Source: UBA2773 sp964458715 (GTDB lineage Bacteria; Patescibacteriota; Minisyncoccia; Moranbacterales; DUUL01). From it: a stretch of 42,635 bases of DNA. Where the stretch lies: the NCBI GenBank assembly GCA_964458715.1, contig CAYWJP010000003.1:1-42635 (forward strand). The letters are read 5' to 3'. The notes beneath the pieces were generated by a model. That model was given only the letters and a program-made list of their open reading frames with translations, ran no database searches and was not told the origin of the DNA. Positions 30,123-38,025 of the stretch are shown here, one piece after another. Numbering within the stretch: the first letter of the stretch is position 1; each line of letters begins with the position of its first letter. The position numbers were made by a program, and so were the translations under genes.

Positions 30123-30518
30123 ATGAGTTTCGATCAAATTGCGGACATGTTAACAAGAATAAGAAATGCTCAAACAGCTAGAAATTCTGACGTTATTATA
30201 CCTTTATCTAGATTTAAATTAGCTATTGCGCAAGTTCTGTATAAACAAGGGCGAATTAGTAAAGTCTCAATTTTTTCTGATGGAAATAAAAATTTCTTGA
30301 AATTAAAATTGAAATATAATCAAGATGGGTCCCCGATAATCAAGGAAATTAAGAGAATTAGCAAACAAGGATGTCGAATTTATAAAAAGGGACAAAACCT
30401 TCGAAATGTTAAAGACGGATATGGATTTTCAATAGTTTCGACTTCTAAAGGACTTTTGACTGATAATGAAGCGCGAAAGCAACAAATCGGAGGAGAAGTT
30501 GTTTGCGAAGTTTGGTAA
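30123..30518 (+). CDS. rpsH: 30S ribosomal protein S8 (uS8)
   Basis: 131 residues: DQIADMLTRIRNAQTARNSD, IPLSRFKLAIAQVLYKQG, KRISKQGCRIYKKGQNL, GFSIVSTSKGLLTDNEARKQ and the C-terminal IGGEVVCEVW are all family-typical. S8 binds helix 21 of 16S rRNA and in E. coli represses the spc operon through the rplE leader. Here rpsH precedes rpsN, the reverse of the usual rplE-rpsN-rpsH-rplF order. Confidence 0.95.
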   Translation: MSFDQIADMLTRIRNAQTARNSDVIIPLSRFKLAIAQVLYKQGRISKVSIFSDGNKNFLKLKLKYNQDGSPIIKEIKRISKQGCRIYKKGQNLRNVKDGYGFSIVSTSKGLLTDNEARKQQIGGEVVCEVW

Positions 30519-30571
30519 TAAGGGATAGTTTTTAATTGTAATATAAGAATTTTTAAATTAATAAATTAGTT

Positions 30572-30757
30572 ATGGCCCGAAAAGCATTAATTGAAAAAGC
30601 TGAAAAAGAACCTAAGTTTTCTACTCGAATTGTTCGGAGATGTTGGAAGTGTGGAAGAAAAAGAGGCTACATGCGAGATTTTGATCTCTGCCGAATTTGT
30701 TTTAGAGAGTTGGCGCAAAGAGGAGAAATCCCTGGTGTTAAGAAATCTAGTTGGTAA
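30572..30757 (+). CDS. rpsN: 30S ribosomal protein S14, zinc-binding type (uS14)
   Basis: 61 residues, the short zinc form: CWKC and CRIC (about 24-27 and 40-43) with RRCWKCGRKRGYMRDFDLCR and the C-terminal REIPG-like GEIPGVKKSSW. It sits 53 nt after rpsH rather than between rplE and rpsH. Its last codons are one arm of a terminator hairpin. Confidence 0.96.
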   Translation: MARKALIEKAEKEPKFSTRIVRRCWKCGRKRGYMRDFDLCRICFRELAQRGEIPGVKKSSW

Positions 30758-30782
30758 CAGTTAGGCTGTTCTAGATTTTTTT
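30743..30782 (+). terminator. Terminator-like hairpin overlapping the rpsN stop
   Basis: AAATCTAG (30743-30750) pairs with CTAGATTT (30771-30778), and inside it AACAG (30756-30760) pairs with CTGTT (30766-30770) with loop TTAGG. TTGGT is bulged on one side. A T-run continues to 30782. It has the form of a rho-independent terminator in the middle of the spc cluster. Confidence 0.6.
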
Positions 30783-30846
30783 GAAGCGATATTTTAGATT
30801 AATTTTTGAAATTGTTTTAAATATATTAATTAAGTTATAATAAGAT

Positions 30847-31395
30847 ATGTCACGAATAGGAAAATTGCCGATAGCTATACCTCAAGGCGTTGAAGCTAAA
30901 ATTGAAGATAAACTTGTTACGATAAAAGGTCCTAAGGGAGAACTTTCTTTTGAGATCGGTTATAAAGTTCAGGTTAAAATTGACGCTGAAAAAGGTATTG
31001 TAGTTGAACAAAAAGAAATTACTAAGCAAGCTCGAGCAATGTGGGGAACGACCAGAGCCATAATTAATAATATGGTTGTTGGAGTTACTGAAGGTTTTGA
31101 GAAAAAATTAGAATTACACGGAGTAGGTTATAAAATGAATGTTCAAGGAGATAAATTGAATTTAAGTTTGGGTTTTTCTCATCCAATTAATAAACCAATC
31201 TCTAAAGGTCTAGAGGTTTCTATTGAAAAAGAAATTTTGACTATTAAGGGAATCGATAAGCAACTAGTAGGAGAATTTACGGCCGAAACTAGAGCTTTGA
31301 AAAAAGTAGAGCCTTACAAGGGGAAAGGTTTCCGATATGTAGGAGAACAATTTATCAAGAAAGAAGGAAAACGAGCAGTCGGAAGTGTTGAATAA
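30847..31395 (+). CDS. rplF: 50S ribosomal protein L6 (uL6)
   Basis: 182 residues, full length: MSRIGKLPIAIPQGVEAKIE, GPKGELSFE, ATRAIINNMVVGVTEGFEKK, GVGYKMNVQG and the C-terminal KVEPYKGKGFRYVGEQ. It binds 23S rRNA near the sarcin-ricin loop. A TATAAT at 30836-30841, only 5 nt before the ATG, with TTGTTT at 30812, suggests an internal promoter giving a nearly leaderless message. This is uncertain. Confidence 0.96.
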   Translation: MSRIGKLPIAIPQGVEAKIEDKLVTIKGPKGELSFEIGYKVQVKIDAEKGIVVEQKEITKQARAMWGTTRAIINNMVVGVTEGFEKKLELHGVGYKMNVQGDKLNLSLGFSHPINKPISKGLEVSIEKEILTIKGIDKQLVGEFTAETRALKKVEPYKGKGFRYVGEQFIKKEGKRAVGSVE

Positions 31396-31419
31396 CGAAA
31401 TATTTATTAAAAAGATTTT

Positions 31420-31764
31420 ATGGAAAGTAGGAATCGAAAAAGATTACATCGAAAAAGACGAACAACGATCAAAACTCAAGGAACTGCTAAAAGACCAAGA
31501 GTTAGTATTTTTCGAAGTAACAAAGTTATTTATGCTCAATTGATTGATGATGAAAAAGGATTAACTTTAGCTTCAGCCAACAGTGCCGAATTGAAAGCTA
31601 AAGAATTTAATATTGAAATAGCTAAAAAAACTGGTCAGTTATTAGCTGAAAAAGCTTTGAAATTGAAAATTGACGCAGTTGCTTTCGATAGAAGTGGTTA
31701 TAAATATCATGGTAAAGTGAAAGCCTTGGCGGATGGAATGAGAGAAGGGAAGTTAGTGTTTTAA
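31420..31764 (+). CDS. rplR: 50S ribosomal protein L18 (uL18)
   Basis: 114 residues. Basic N-terminus RKRLHRKRRTTIKTQGTAKR followed by PRVSIFRSNKVIYAQLIDD and FDRSGYKYHGKVKALADGMR. It binds 5S rRNA with L5. Normal length and position. Confidence 0.96.
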   Translation: MESRNRKRLHRKRRTTIKTQGTAKRPRVSIFRSNKVIYAQLIDDEKGLTLASANSAELKAKEFNIEIAKKTGQLLAEKALKLKIDAVAFDRSGYKYHGKVKALADGMREGKLVF

Positions 31765-31785
31765 TTTAAGATTTAAATTATATAG

Positions 31786-32400
31786 ATGTCAAATAAGAGA
31801 TTTAACAACAGAAATAGGAAACCAGAGTTTGATCAAAAGCTTTTAGATTTAGCCAGAGTGGTTCGAGTAGTTAAAGGTGGACGAAGATTTTCTTTTCGAG
31901 CCACCATGATTATTGGAAATCGGAAAGGTAAAGTTGGGTTAGGAGTCGCTCAGAGTGGCGATGTTTCTAGCGCGATTAACAAAGCGGTTGAAACGGCTAA
32001 AAAAACTATTATTATCGTGAAACGGTTTGATTCTACTATTTCTTATCGGATTGATGAGAAATTTTGTGGTGCTCAGATTATGATAAAACCAGCCAAAGAT
32101 GGTAAAGGAATCGTAGCTGGTGGAGCAATGCGTTTAATTTTTGAATTGGCGGGAATAAAAAATATAACTGCTAAATCTCTAGGTTCTTCTAATAAAATTA
32201 ACATTGCCAAAGCTACCCTTAATGCTTTGGATAAATTAGAAGGAAAACCAATTAATATAGTTGTGAAACCTGCTAAAATTAAGAAAGCTATTGTTGAAAA
32301 TATTAAAGCTAAAGCTACTAAGAAAGTTGTAGCTAAAAAAATTATTAAAAAAGAAATTCCTAAAAAGGCGGTTAAGACTAAAAAAACTACTACTAAATAA
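31786..32400 (+). CDS. rpsE: 30S ribosomal protein S5 (uS5)
   Basis: 204 residues. The double-stranded-RNA-binding-like N-terminal domain (VVRVVKGGRRFSFRATMIIG, NRKGKVGLGVAQSGDVSSAI) and C-terminal domain (AMRLIFELAGIKNITAKSLG) are complete by about residue 160. The last 40 residues are an extra lysine/alanine-rich tail. The next gene is rplO after 16 nt; rpmD (L30), which normally lies between, is absent. Confidence 0.95.
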   Translation: MSNKRFNNRNRKPEFDQKLLDLARVVRVVKGGRRFSFRATMIIGNRKGKVGLGVAQSGDVSSAINKAVETAKKTIIIVKRFDSTISYRIDEKFCGAQIMIKPAKDGKGIVAGGAMRLIFELAGIKNITAKSLGSSNKINIAKATLNALDKLEGKPINIVVKPAKIKKAIVENIKAKATKKVVAKKIIKKEIPKKAVKTKKTTTK

Positions 32401-32416
32401 CATATTAGATACTATT

Positions 32417-32863
32417 ATGCAGATTCATGAACTTCAAGTTGCTAAAAAAGTTAGCAAAAAAAGAATTGGACGAGGTGGCAAAAAAGGCACTTATTCTGGA
32501 CGTGGAATGAAAGGCCAAAAATCTCGATCTGGATCTTCACAGGCGCCTACTTTTGAAGGCGGAAAGACTACTTTAATCCAAATGACTAAAAAATTGAAAG
32601 GTTTTAAGTCTTTAACTGAAAAAAAATTAGCAATTAGTTTAACTAAACTCGAATTAAATTTTAAAGATGGTGATAAAGTCAATAATAAAACTTTAAAGAA
32701 TTGCAAGTTAATTCGAAAAGAAACTCAAGCAGTGAAAATTCTTTCTGACGGAGAAATCAGCAAGAAATTAACAATTGAAAATTTAGCAATTTCCAAAAAA
32801 GCTCAAGAAAAAATTGAAAAAGCCGGAGGTAGTGTTAAAAATAATTTTGAAGAAAAGAAATAG
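32417..32863 (+). CDS. rplO: 50S ribosomal protein L15 (uL15)
   Basis: 148 residues: glycine/lysine-rich start KKRIGRGGKKGTYSGRGMKG, FEGGKTTLIQMTKKLKGF, then VNNKTLKN and the C-terminal VKILSDGEISKKLTIENLAI. It threads into 23S rRNA domains II and V and is a late assembly protein. Confidence 0.95.
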   Translation: MQIHELQVAKKVSKKRIGRGGKKGTYSGRGMKGQKSRSGSSQAPTFEGGKTTLIQMTKKLKGFKSLTEKKLAISLTKLELNFKDGDKVNNKTLKNCKLIRKETQAVKILSDGEISKKLTIENLAISKKAQEKIEKAGGSVKNNFEEKK

Positions 32864-32992
32864 TTTATATAATAGAATATTTAATAATCAACACACAATG
32901 ACTATTTAATATCAAATTATTTAATGTTTCAGCAATTATTGCAGGTTGGAATGTTGAATATTGAATATTGAGTGTTGGATGTTTCTTACTTT
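32864..32992 (+). other. rplO-secY spacer with short direct repeats
   Basis: GTTGAATATTGAATATTGA and close variants (AATGTTGAATATTG, GAGTGTTGGATG) occupy 32946-32983. No hairpin or promoter stands out. GTG 32972 is in frame with secY but lies in this low-complexity stretch. Confidence 0.3.
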
Positions 32993-34270
32993 ATGTTAAA
33001 TAAAATCAAACAAATATTTCAGATAAAAGAAATTCGAAACAAAATACTCTTTATTTTGGGTATTTTGGTAGTTTTTCGTTTAGCGGCTAATATCCCAGTT
33101 CCGGGGGTCGATATTGCTCGTTTGAAAAGTTTTTTTGGTAATAATCAACTTTTGGGAATGTTAGATATGTTTTCTGGGGGAGGATTAAAGAATGTTTCAA
33201 TCGTTATGTTGGGAGTTGGGCCATATATTACCGCTTCAATTATAATGCAACTTTCTACTATGATTTTTCCTAAAATGGAAAAACTTTATAAAGAAGAAGG
33301 AGAAGCCGGTCGGCAGAAATTTAATCTATGGACTCGTTGGTTGACTCTACCTTTAGCTATTTTGCAATCCTTTAGTATGATTTCCTTACTTAGAAGTCAG
33401 GGAATGATGACTGACTTAGTTCTTTTTCAATATATTTTAATAATCTTAACTATTACGGCTGGAACAGTTTTCTTAATGTGGTTAGGGGAAATTATAACTG
33501 AAAAGGGGCTGGGGAACGGAGTTTCTCTTTTAATTTTTGCAGGAATCGTATCATCTTTACCAACCGCTATTAACAAATTGATTTTAACTTGGAATCCAGC
33601 GGAAATCCTATCTTATATTGGATTGATAATTTTTTCTATTTTAACCATTGGAGCAATTGTTTTTATTACCGAAGGACAGAGAAATATTCCGATTACTTTT
33701 GCTCGTCAAACTAGAGGTGGAAAAACCATGGGAGGGGGAGGATCTAGCTTGCCATTGAGAGTAAATATGGCTGGAGTTATTCCAATTATTTTTGCGATGT
33801 CGATTATGCTTTTTCCTAGTGTTATTGCTAATTTTTTGTCTACTAGTTCCGTGGAATTGGTAGCTAAATATGCCTCGGTGGCCGCTGATTTATTGGCTAA
33901 TCAATGGATTTATGGGATAGCCTATTTTCTTTTAGTAGTAGCCTTTACCTATTTTTATACAGCAGTTACTTTTAATCCTCAAAAAGTGGCTGAAAATCTT
34001 CAAAGACAAGGTGGCTTTATTTCAGGGATTAGACCAGGAACACCAACTATGGAATATCTTAATTTTATTGTTAATCGAATTACGTTAACGGGAGCTTTAT
34101 TTTTGGGTTTAGTAGCGGTTTTGCCTTTTATCATTCAAGGACTAACGGGAATTCAAACTATAACGGTGGGAGGAACGGGGATTTTGATTGTGGTGTCGGT
34201 GGTGATGGAGACGATGAAGCAGGTAGAGGGGCAACTAGTTATGCGTGATTATGATAAATTGGATGTTTAG
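32993..34270 (+). CDS. secY: Protein translocase subunit SecY
   Basis: 425 residues from ATG 32993, ten membrane segments. Signature regions: IRNKILFILGILVVFRLAANIPVPGVD (TM1 and plug lead-in, in part), GVGPYITASIIMQL, the cytosolic loop QRNIPITFARQ, and GIRPGTPTMEYLNFIVNRIT. SecY is the channel of the Sec translocon. GTG 32972 is an alternative start but adds low-complexity residues. secY closes the spc cluster; adk, infA, rpmJ and the alpha operon do not follow. Its last codons form the left arm of a 16-bp inverted repeat. Confidence 0.96.
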   Translation: MLNKIKQIFQIKEIRNKILFILGILVVFRLAANIPVPGVDIARLKSFFGNNQLLGMLDMFSGGGLKNVSIVMLGVGPYITASIIMQLSTMIFPKMEKLYKEEGEAGRQKFNLWTRWLTLPLAILQSFSMISLLRSQGMMTDLVLFQYILIILTITAGTVFLMWLGEIITEKGLGNGVSLLIFAGIVSSLPTAINKLILTWNPAEILSYIGLIIFSILTIGAIVFITEGQRNIPITFARQTRGGKTMGGGGSSLPLRVNMAGVIPIIFAMSIMLFPSVIANFLSTSSVELVAKYASVAADLLANQWIYGIAYFLLVVAFTYFYTAVTFNPQKVAENLQRQGGFISGIRPGTPTMEYLNFIVNRITLTGALFLGLVAVLPFIIQGLTGIQTITVGGTGILIVVSVVMETMKQVEGQLVMRDYDKLDV

Positions 34271-34669
34271 ATTTTGGTAAACTTCTTTGTCTTGGGACTA
34301 ACTTCGAATACCCTTCCTATTCAATCTAAAATTTTTGGCTAAATTATACAAAAATTTTCTTACATTGACTATGGCCAGTGCTTCAAAAATTAACTGCCTG
34401 CCGGCAGGCAGGTTTGAATAATTTACCTCAAAAATTTTAAATTTCACTACGAAACTGTATTTAAACTTAATCCCTATCTCCGCCACTCGCTCGAAGGACC
34501 AGTAAGTCCATCTCGCTCGGTGCTCAGATTCTCCTCGAATTGCATTAAAATTTTCAAGCCCTTTCTATCTATCTTATATTATATAGAAAATAATTCTTCG
34601 ACGTGCCGTTCAGCACGTCTCATTCGTTGCTCAAATCCGCCTCGAATTTTACTCAAAATCTAAACATCC
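34261..34669 (+). repeat. Composite family 1 repeat block behind secY
   Basis: GGATGTTTAGATTTTG (34261-34276, including the last secY codons and stop) is perfectly complementary to CAAAATCTAAACATCC (34654-34669). Inside are nested copies with central hairpins GGAC-CAGTAA-GTCC (34496-34509) and ACGTGC-CGTTCA-GCACGT (34601-34618), plus the 18-bp palindrome at 34394. The block looks like copies inserted within a copy. Confidence 0.75.
34394..34411. repeat. 18-bp GC-rich perfect palindrome
   Basis: CTGCCTGCCGGCAGGCAG is a perfect palindrome and very GC-rich against an AT-rich background. A 14-bp core of the same sequence lies at 21331-21344. Confidence 0.8.
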
Positions 34670-34679
34670 ATTCTTTATG

Positions 34680-34790
34680 GTCAAGAATTTAGGAAGATTC
34701 TCGACGCACCTTTCAGCGCGTTTCATTCGTTGCGAACGAAGATGGGTCGAATTGCACTGAAATTTTCAAGTCCATGATGTGCCAATCTAG
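34680..34790 (+). repeat. Further family 1 copy (partial)
   Basis: It has the central hairpin ACGCAC-CTTTCA-GCGCGT (34704-34721, one mismatch), then TCATTCGTTGC and GAACGAAGATGGGTCGAATT. The outer arms are not clear. Confidence 0.5.
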
Positions 34791-34809
34791 TCTCATCCTT
34801 AATTTTTTT

Positions 34810-34840
34810 ATAAATAGCTTTTTGGAGGCTATTTTTTTTA
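34810..34840 (+). terminator. Rho-independent terminator after the secY repeat block
   Basis: AAATAGC (34812-34818) and GCTATTT (34828-34834), loop TTTTTGGAG, T-run to about 34839. Confidence 0.75.
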
Positions 34841-34902
34841 TCCCATAGTATTAGCATTAAACTCGTGTTAAAATAAGACTATAAATTTCAATATAATATA
34901 AA

Positions 34903-35691
34903 ATGTTTTTAAAATTGCAACCTCTAATTTACTCAATTTTTTTTCTGCTATCATTGGAAGCAGTCGTTTTTAAGGAGAATTGGGTTAAAACAGTCGCTTG
35001 GCTTTTGATATTGTTAACTGTTCTAATAATTTGGCCTTTAACCAGAAAACCTCGATTTATTGCTTTGCCGTTATTTCTTAGTTTGGGATCTTTGTCTTTA
35101 CTGTATTTAGTTGATCATGCCGTGGAGAAACAAATTTTCATATTTTTAGCTTCAGGAATATATTATTTGACTCTTCTGGGAGGATATCGGTTAAGATTTT
35201 ACAGTAGTGACCAAACTGCTTTGGGGATGATTAACCTTGCAACCCTCGCTACGGCCTTTTTATGGTTTACTGCGGCTCTTGGTCTATATTTAAATTTTCA
35301 GGTTGATCCGTGGACTATTGTGGTCTTTATTGCGACAATTTTTTTAATTAGCCTACCTTCATTTTGTACTAACGCCAAAGATCAATTGGACCGTCTTGAA
35401 AAAAAAGGTAAAAAATCACGAAATACCGATTTAATAGGAATTATTTTTTTGGATTTGATCTTAGCTTTAATAATGTCTCAATTTTTTTGGGGAATTATAT
35501 TTTGGCCCTTTGGTTATTTGACATTAGGAGGTTCTGCCCTTATAATTTTCTATGAGTTCTGGGATGTAATCCGCCTTCATATAAGAGGAGAATTGACTTC
35601 TCGTAAAATAATTTCGAATTTTGTTATCGGAGCCATTTTGTTAATTGGAATTTTATCGACTGCTCAATGGGAGCTAGTTGCTAAAATATAA
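34903..35691 (+). CDS. Polytopic membrane protein, unknown function
   Basis: 262 residues with about seven hydrophobic segments (about 8-22, 29-46, 53-70, 77-95, 106-130, 135-153, 176-215, 236-255; exact number uncertain). One cytosolic loop is charged (AKDQLDRLEKKGKKSRNTD). No catalytic motif is seen and I do not recognise a named family, although such proteins near secY or proteases are common in candidate phyla genomes. An extended -10 (TGTTAAAAT, 34866-34874) lies upstream. The HtrA-like gene follows after 36 nt. Confidence 0.7.
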   Translation: MFLKLQPLIYSIFFLLSLEAVVFKENWVKTVAWLLILLTVLIIWPLTRKPRFIALPLFLSLGSLSLLYLVDHAVEKQIFIFLASGIYYLTLLGGYRLRFYSSDQTALGMINLATLATAFLWFTAALGLYLNFQVDPWTIVVFIATIFLISLPSFCTNAKDQLDRLEKKGKKSRNTDLIGIIFLDLILALIMSQFFWGIIFWPFGYLTLGGSALIIFYEFWDVIRLHIRGELTSRKIISNFVIGAILLIGILSTAQWELVAKI

Positions 35692-35727
35692 ATTAAAAAT
35701 ATTTTAAAATAATTAAAAACGCTTACA

Positions 35728-36951
35728 ATGAAAAATATGAAGAAAATTTATAATCTCATCGGCTTAATCTTATTGATTTTTGTGATAGGTGGAATTGCTG
35801 GAGTTATTGGAGAAAGGTTTATGATGCCTTGGTTGTCAACTTTTCCGTCTTTAGAACGATGTAGTTTTTTTCAAAAAGCTAATGAAAAAGTAACGGTAAT
35901 TAATCAGACTAAAGAAATTATTGTTAAAGAAGATTTTTCAGTTGCTAATATTGCAGAAAAAGTCTCGCCTTCAGTAGTTAGTATAGTTAGCTTTAAAAAA
36001 AGGGTTGAGGAAGAACTGAAGAATGTTAATCAAATTAAAACTAGCCAAGATATCCAAAAAAATATTAAAACAGGATTAATATTAACTAGCGATGGTTTGA
36101 TAGTCAGCGTTTTAGATGATGCTATTAGAGAAATTATTAAAGAAGATAGCAATTTAAAAGTTGGAGAAGAAAGTGTTTGGAATTTTAAGATATTAGCTGG
36201 CGATAGTAACGAATATGATGCTAAAATTTTGTCAGTGGATGAATTTAATAATCTAGTTTTCTATAAAGTAGATAAAACAGATTTATCCATACCGAGCTTA
36301 GGAGATTCGGCTAATATCGAAGTCGGAGAGAAAGTCGTGATTTGCGGGAATGCTGGCGGAGAATATCAAAACTCTTTTTCTTCCGGGTTAATTAAGGAGA
36401 GGGATTACACTTTCACTTTACTTAATTCTGAATTATCGTTTTCAGAGAAATTAGAGGGGGCAATTCTTTTGGATGCAAAAATCGAAGATCGGAATATTGG
36501 AGGACCAGTATTAGATTATAATGGTAGTGTGGTAGGAATTGTTAACCAAATAGAAAAAGATGGTCAAAAAGTAGGATTTGTTATTCCTATTAATGACTTG
36601 AAGCCAACTATTAATAAGGTTTTAGAAAAAAAAGAAATTAATAATCCTTCCCTGGGTGTTTATTATCTTTCTATTAATCGAGAAATTGCGTTATTAAATA
36701 ATTTGAATATAAATAGAGGTGCTCTAGTTTATTCATTTTCCGGACAGCAAGGTTTGGCGGTGATTAAAGATTCAGCGGCTGATAAAGCTGGAATTAAAAT
36801 TGGAGATATCATAATTGCTGTAGATGGAAAAGCGGTTGATTTGCAAAATCCTTTATCAAAATTAATTATTGAGCATCAACCTGGAGATGAAATAGAAATA
36901 AAATTAGTTAGAAACGAAGAAAGAATAAATTTAAAAGTAATTTTAGAATAA
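35728..36951 (+). CDS. HtrA/DegP-like PDZ protein with lost catalytic triad (pseudoprotease)
   Basis: 407 residues. An N-terminal membrane anchor (about 8-28) is followed by a trypsin-like domain (about 70-290) recognisable from SVANIAEKVSPSVVSIVSF, GLILTSDGLIVS, LGDSANIEVGEKVVICGNAG, RNIGGPVLDYNGSVVGIVNQ and VGFVIPINDL. A PDZ domain (about 310-405) has SAADKAGIKIGDIIIAVDGK. In active HtrA the His lies in TNxHV, the Asp in DxAVLK and the Ser in GNSGGP. Here these are TSDGLIVS, NNLVFYK and RNIGGP, so all three residues are gone. It should bind but not cut. The lipoprotein gene starts 17 nt later. Confidence 0.85.
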   Translation: MKNMKKIYNLIGLILLIFVIGGIAGVIGERFMMPWLSTFPSLERCSFFQKANEKVTVINQTKEIIVKEDFSVANIAEKVSPSVVSIVSFKKRVEEELKNVNQIKTSQDIQKNIKTGLILTSDGLIVSVLDDAIREIIKEDSNLKVGEESVWNFKILAGDSNEYDAKILSVDEFNNLVFYKVDKTDLSIPSLGDSANIEVGEKVVICGNAGGEYQNSFSSGLIKERDYTFTLLNSELSFSEKLEGAILLDAKIEDRNIGGPVLDYNGSVVGIVNQIEKDGQKVGFVIPINDLKPTINKVLEKKEINNPSLGVYYLSINREIALLNNLNINRGALVYSFSGQQGLAVIKDSAADKAGIKIGDIIIAVDGKAVDLQNPLSKLIIEHQPGDEIEIKLVRNEERINLKVILE

Positions 36952-36967
36952 TAAATAGATTTAAGAA

Positions 36968-38008
36968 ATGAACACAAAAACAAAAAATGTTATCAAAACT
37001 CTTTTTATTGCTGGTTTAATTCCGCTTTTCTCGGGTTGCACGATTAGCAATTCTGACGGTGGTTTTTTTAGATCAGTGGATGGAGGAACTACTTTTACTC
37101 AGGAAACTACTGAATCCGGGTCAATTTTAACTGGTAAAAAGATTTTATCTTTGGAAATTAATCCTTCCAATGACAAAGAAATTTTTGTGGGCACTCTTAG
37201 CTCAGGGCTATTTAAAACTATTGATGAGGGAAAAACTTGGTTGACTGATGCAAATAATTTTCAAAGTATTTATGATATAAAGCTTATTCCCAATACTCAA
37301 GTTATTTACATGGCAGCCAAAAAAGACGGACGAGGTAAATTATTTAAATCAGATAACAATGGAGAAGCTTGGATCGAAGTTTATACCGAAAAAGATGAAA
37401 CCTCTTTTTTAACTTCTATCGCATTTCACAACAGTGAATTAGGATCAATTTATATCGCTAATTCTAAGGGTGGTTTGTTTAAATCTGAAGACGGAGGAGC
37501 CAGTTGGAAAAATCTATACTGGGCTAACAGTTTAATTCGTAAGATAGAAATAGATAAAATTAATCCTAATATTATTTATTTAGCCACTAATAATAGCGGT
37601 TTGTGGATGTCTAAAAACAAGGGCATTGATTTTGAAGCTGTGATTAACGGAGGTTATGTGTATAATGTGGTGGCTCATCCTAGCCAGGAAGGATTTGTTT
37701 ATGCTAGTACTGCCAAAGGTGTGCAAAAAAGTCTCAACAAAGGAGCAGACTGGATATCCCTCAATACTTTAGTTAAGGCTAACGAAGCAGTTTCTCCTGG
37801 GTTGGCTATTAATCCCAATAACCCCAAAGAGATATTTTACACGGCTGGTAAGACTTTTTATAAATCAATTAATGAGGGAGAAACTTGGATGCCAGTTCAG
37901 TTTAGTACGGGAGCTTCAATAGAATTGATAAAAATTAATCCCAACAATAGTCAACTAATATATTTGGGAACCAACAAAGTCAAGACTGGATTAAAACTAG
38001 GGTTTTAA
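36968..38008 (+). CDS. Lipoprotein with seven Asp-box repeats (beta-propeller, Ycf48/sortilin-like)
   Basis: 346 residues. The signal peptide ends in the lipobox LFSGC (Cys24), so it is anchored outside the membrane by a lipid. Seven Asp-box motifs (S-x-D/N-x-G-x-x-W/F) follow at regular spacing: SVDGGTTF, TIDEGKTW, SDNNGEAW, SEDGGASW, SKNKGIDF, SLNKGADW, SINEGETW. This predicts a seven-bladed propeller of the Ycf48/VPS10/BNR type. Sialidase catalytic residues are not evident, so a binding or assembly role is more likely. It lies between the pseudoprotease and frr with 16-17 nt gaps. Confidence 0.85.
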   Translation: MNTKTKNVIKTLFIAGLIPLFSGCTISNSDGGFFRSVDGGTTFTQETTESGSILTGKKILSLEINPSNDKEIFVGTLSSGLFKTIDEGKTWLTDANNFQSIYDIKLIPNTQVIYMAAKKDGRGKLFKSDNNGEAWIEVYTEKDETSFLTSIAFHNSELGSIYIANSKGGLFKSEDGGASWKNLYWANSLIRKIEIDKINPNIIYLATNNSGLWMSKNKGIDFEAVINGGYVYNVVAHPSQEGFVYASTAKGVQKSLNKGADWISLNTLVKANEAVSPGLAINPNNPKEIFYTAGKTFYKSINEGETWMPVQFSTGASIELIKINPNNSQLIYLGTNKVKTGLKLGF

Positions 38009-38025
38009 TTTAATTATAAAATATT

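Noticed and set aside
34298..34486. Minus-strand frame of 62 residues containing the LPAGRQ peptide
   Set aside because: It lies wholly inside the repeat block behind secY, and the peptide is just the translation of the GC palindrome.
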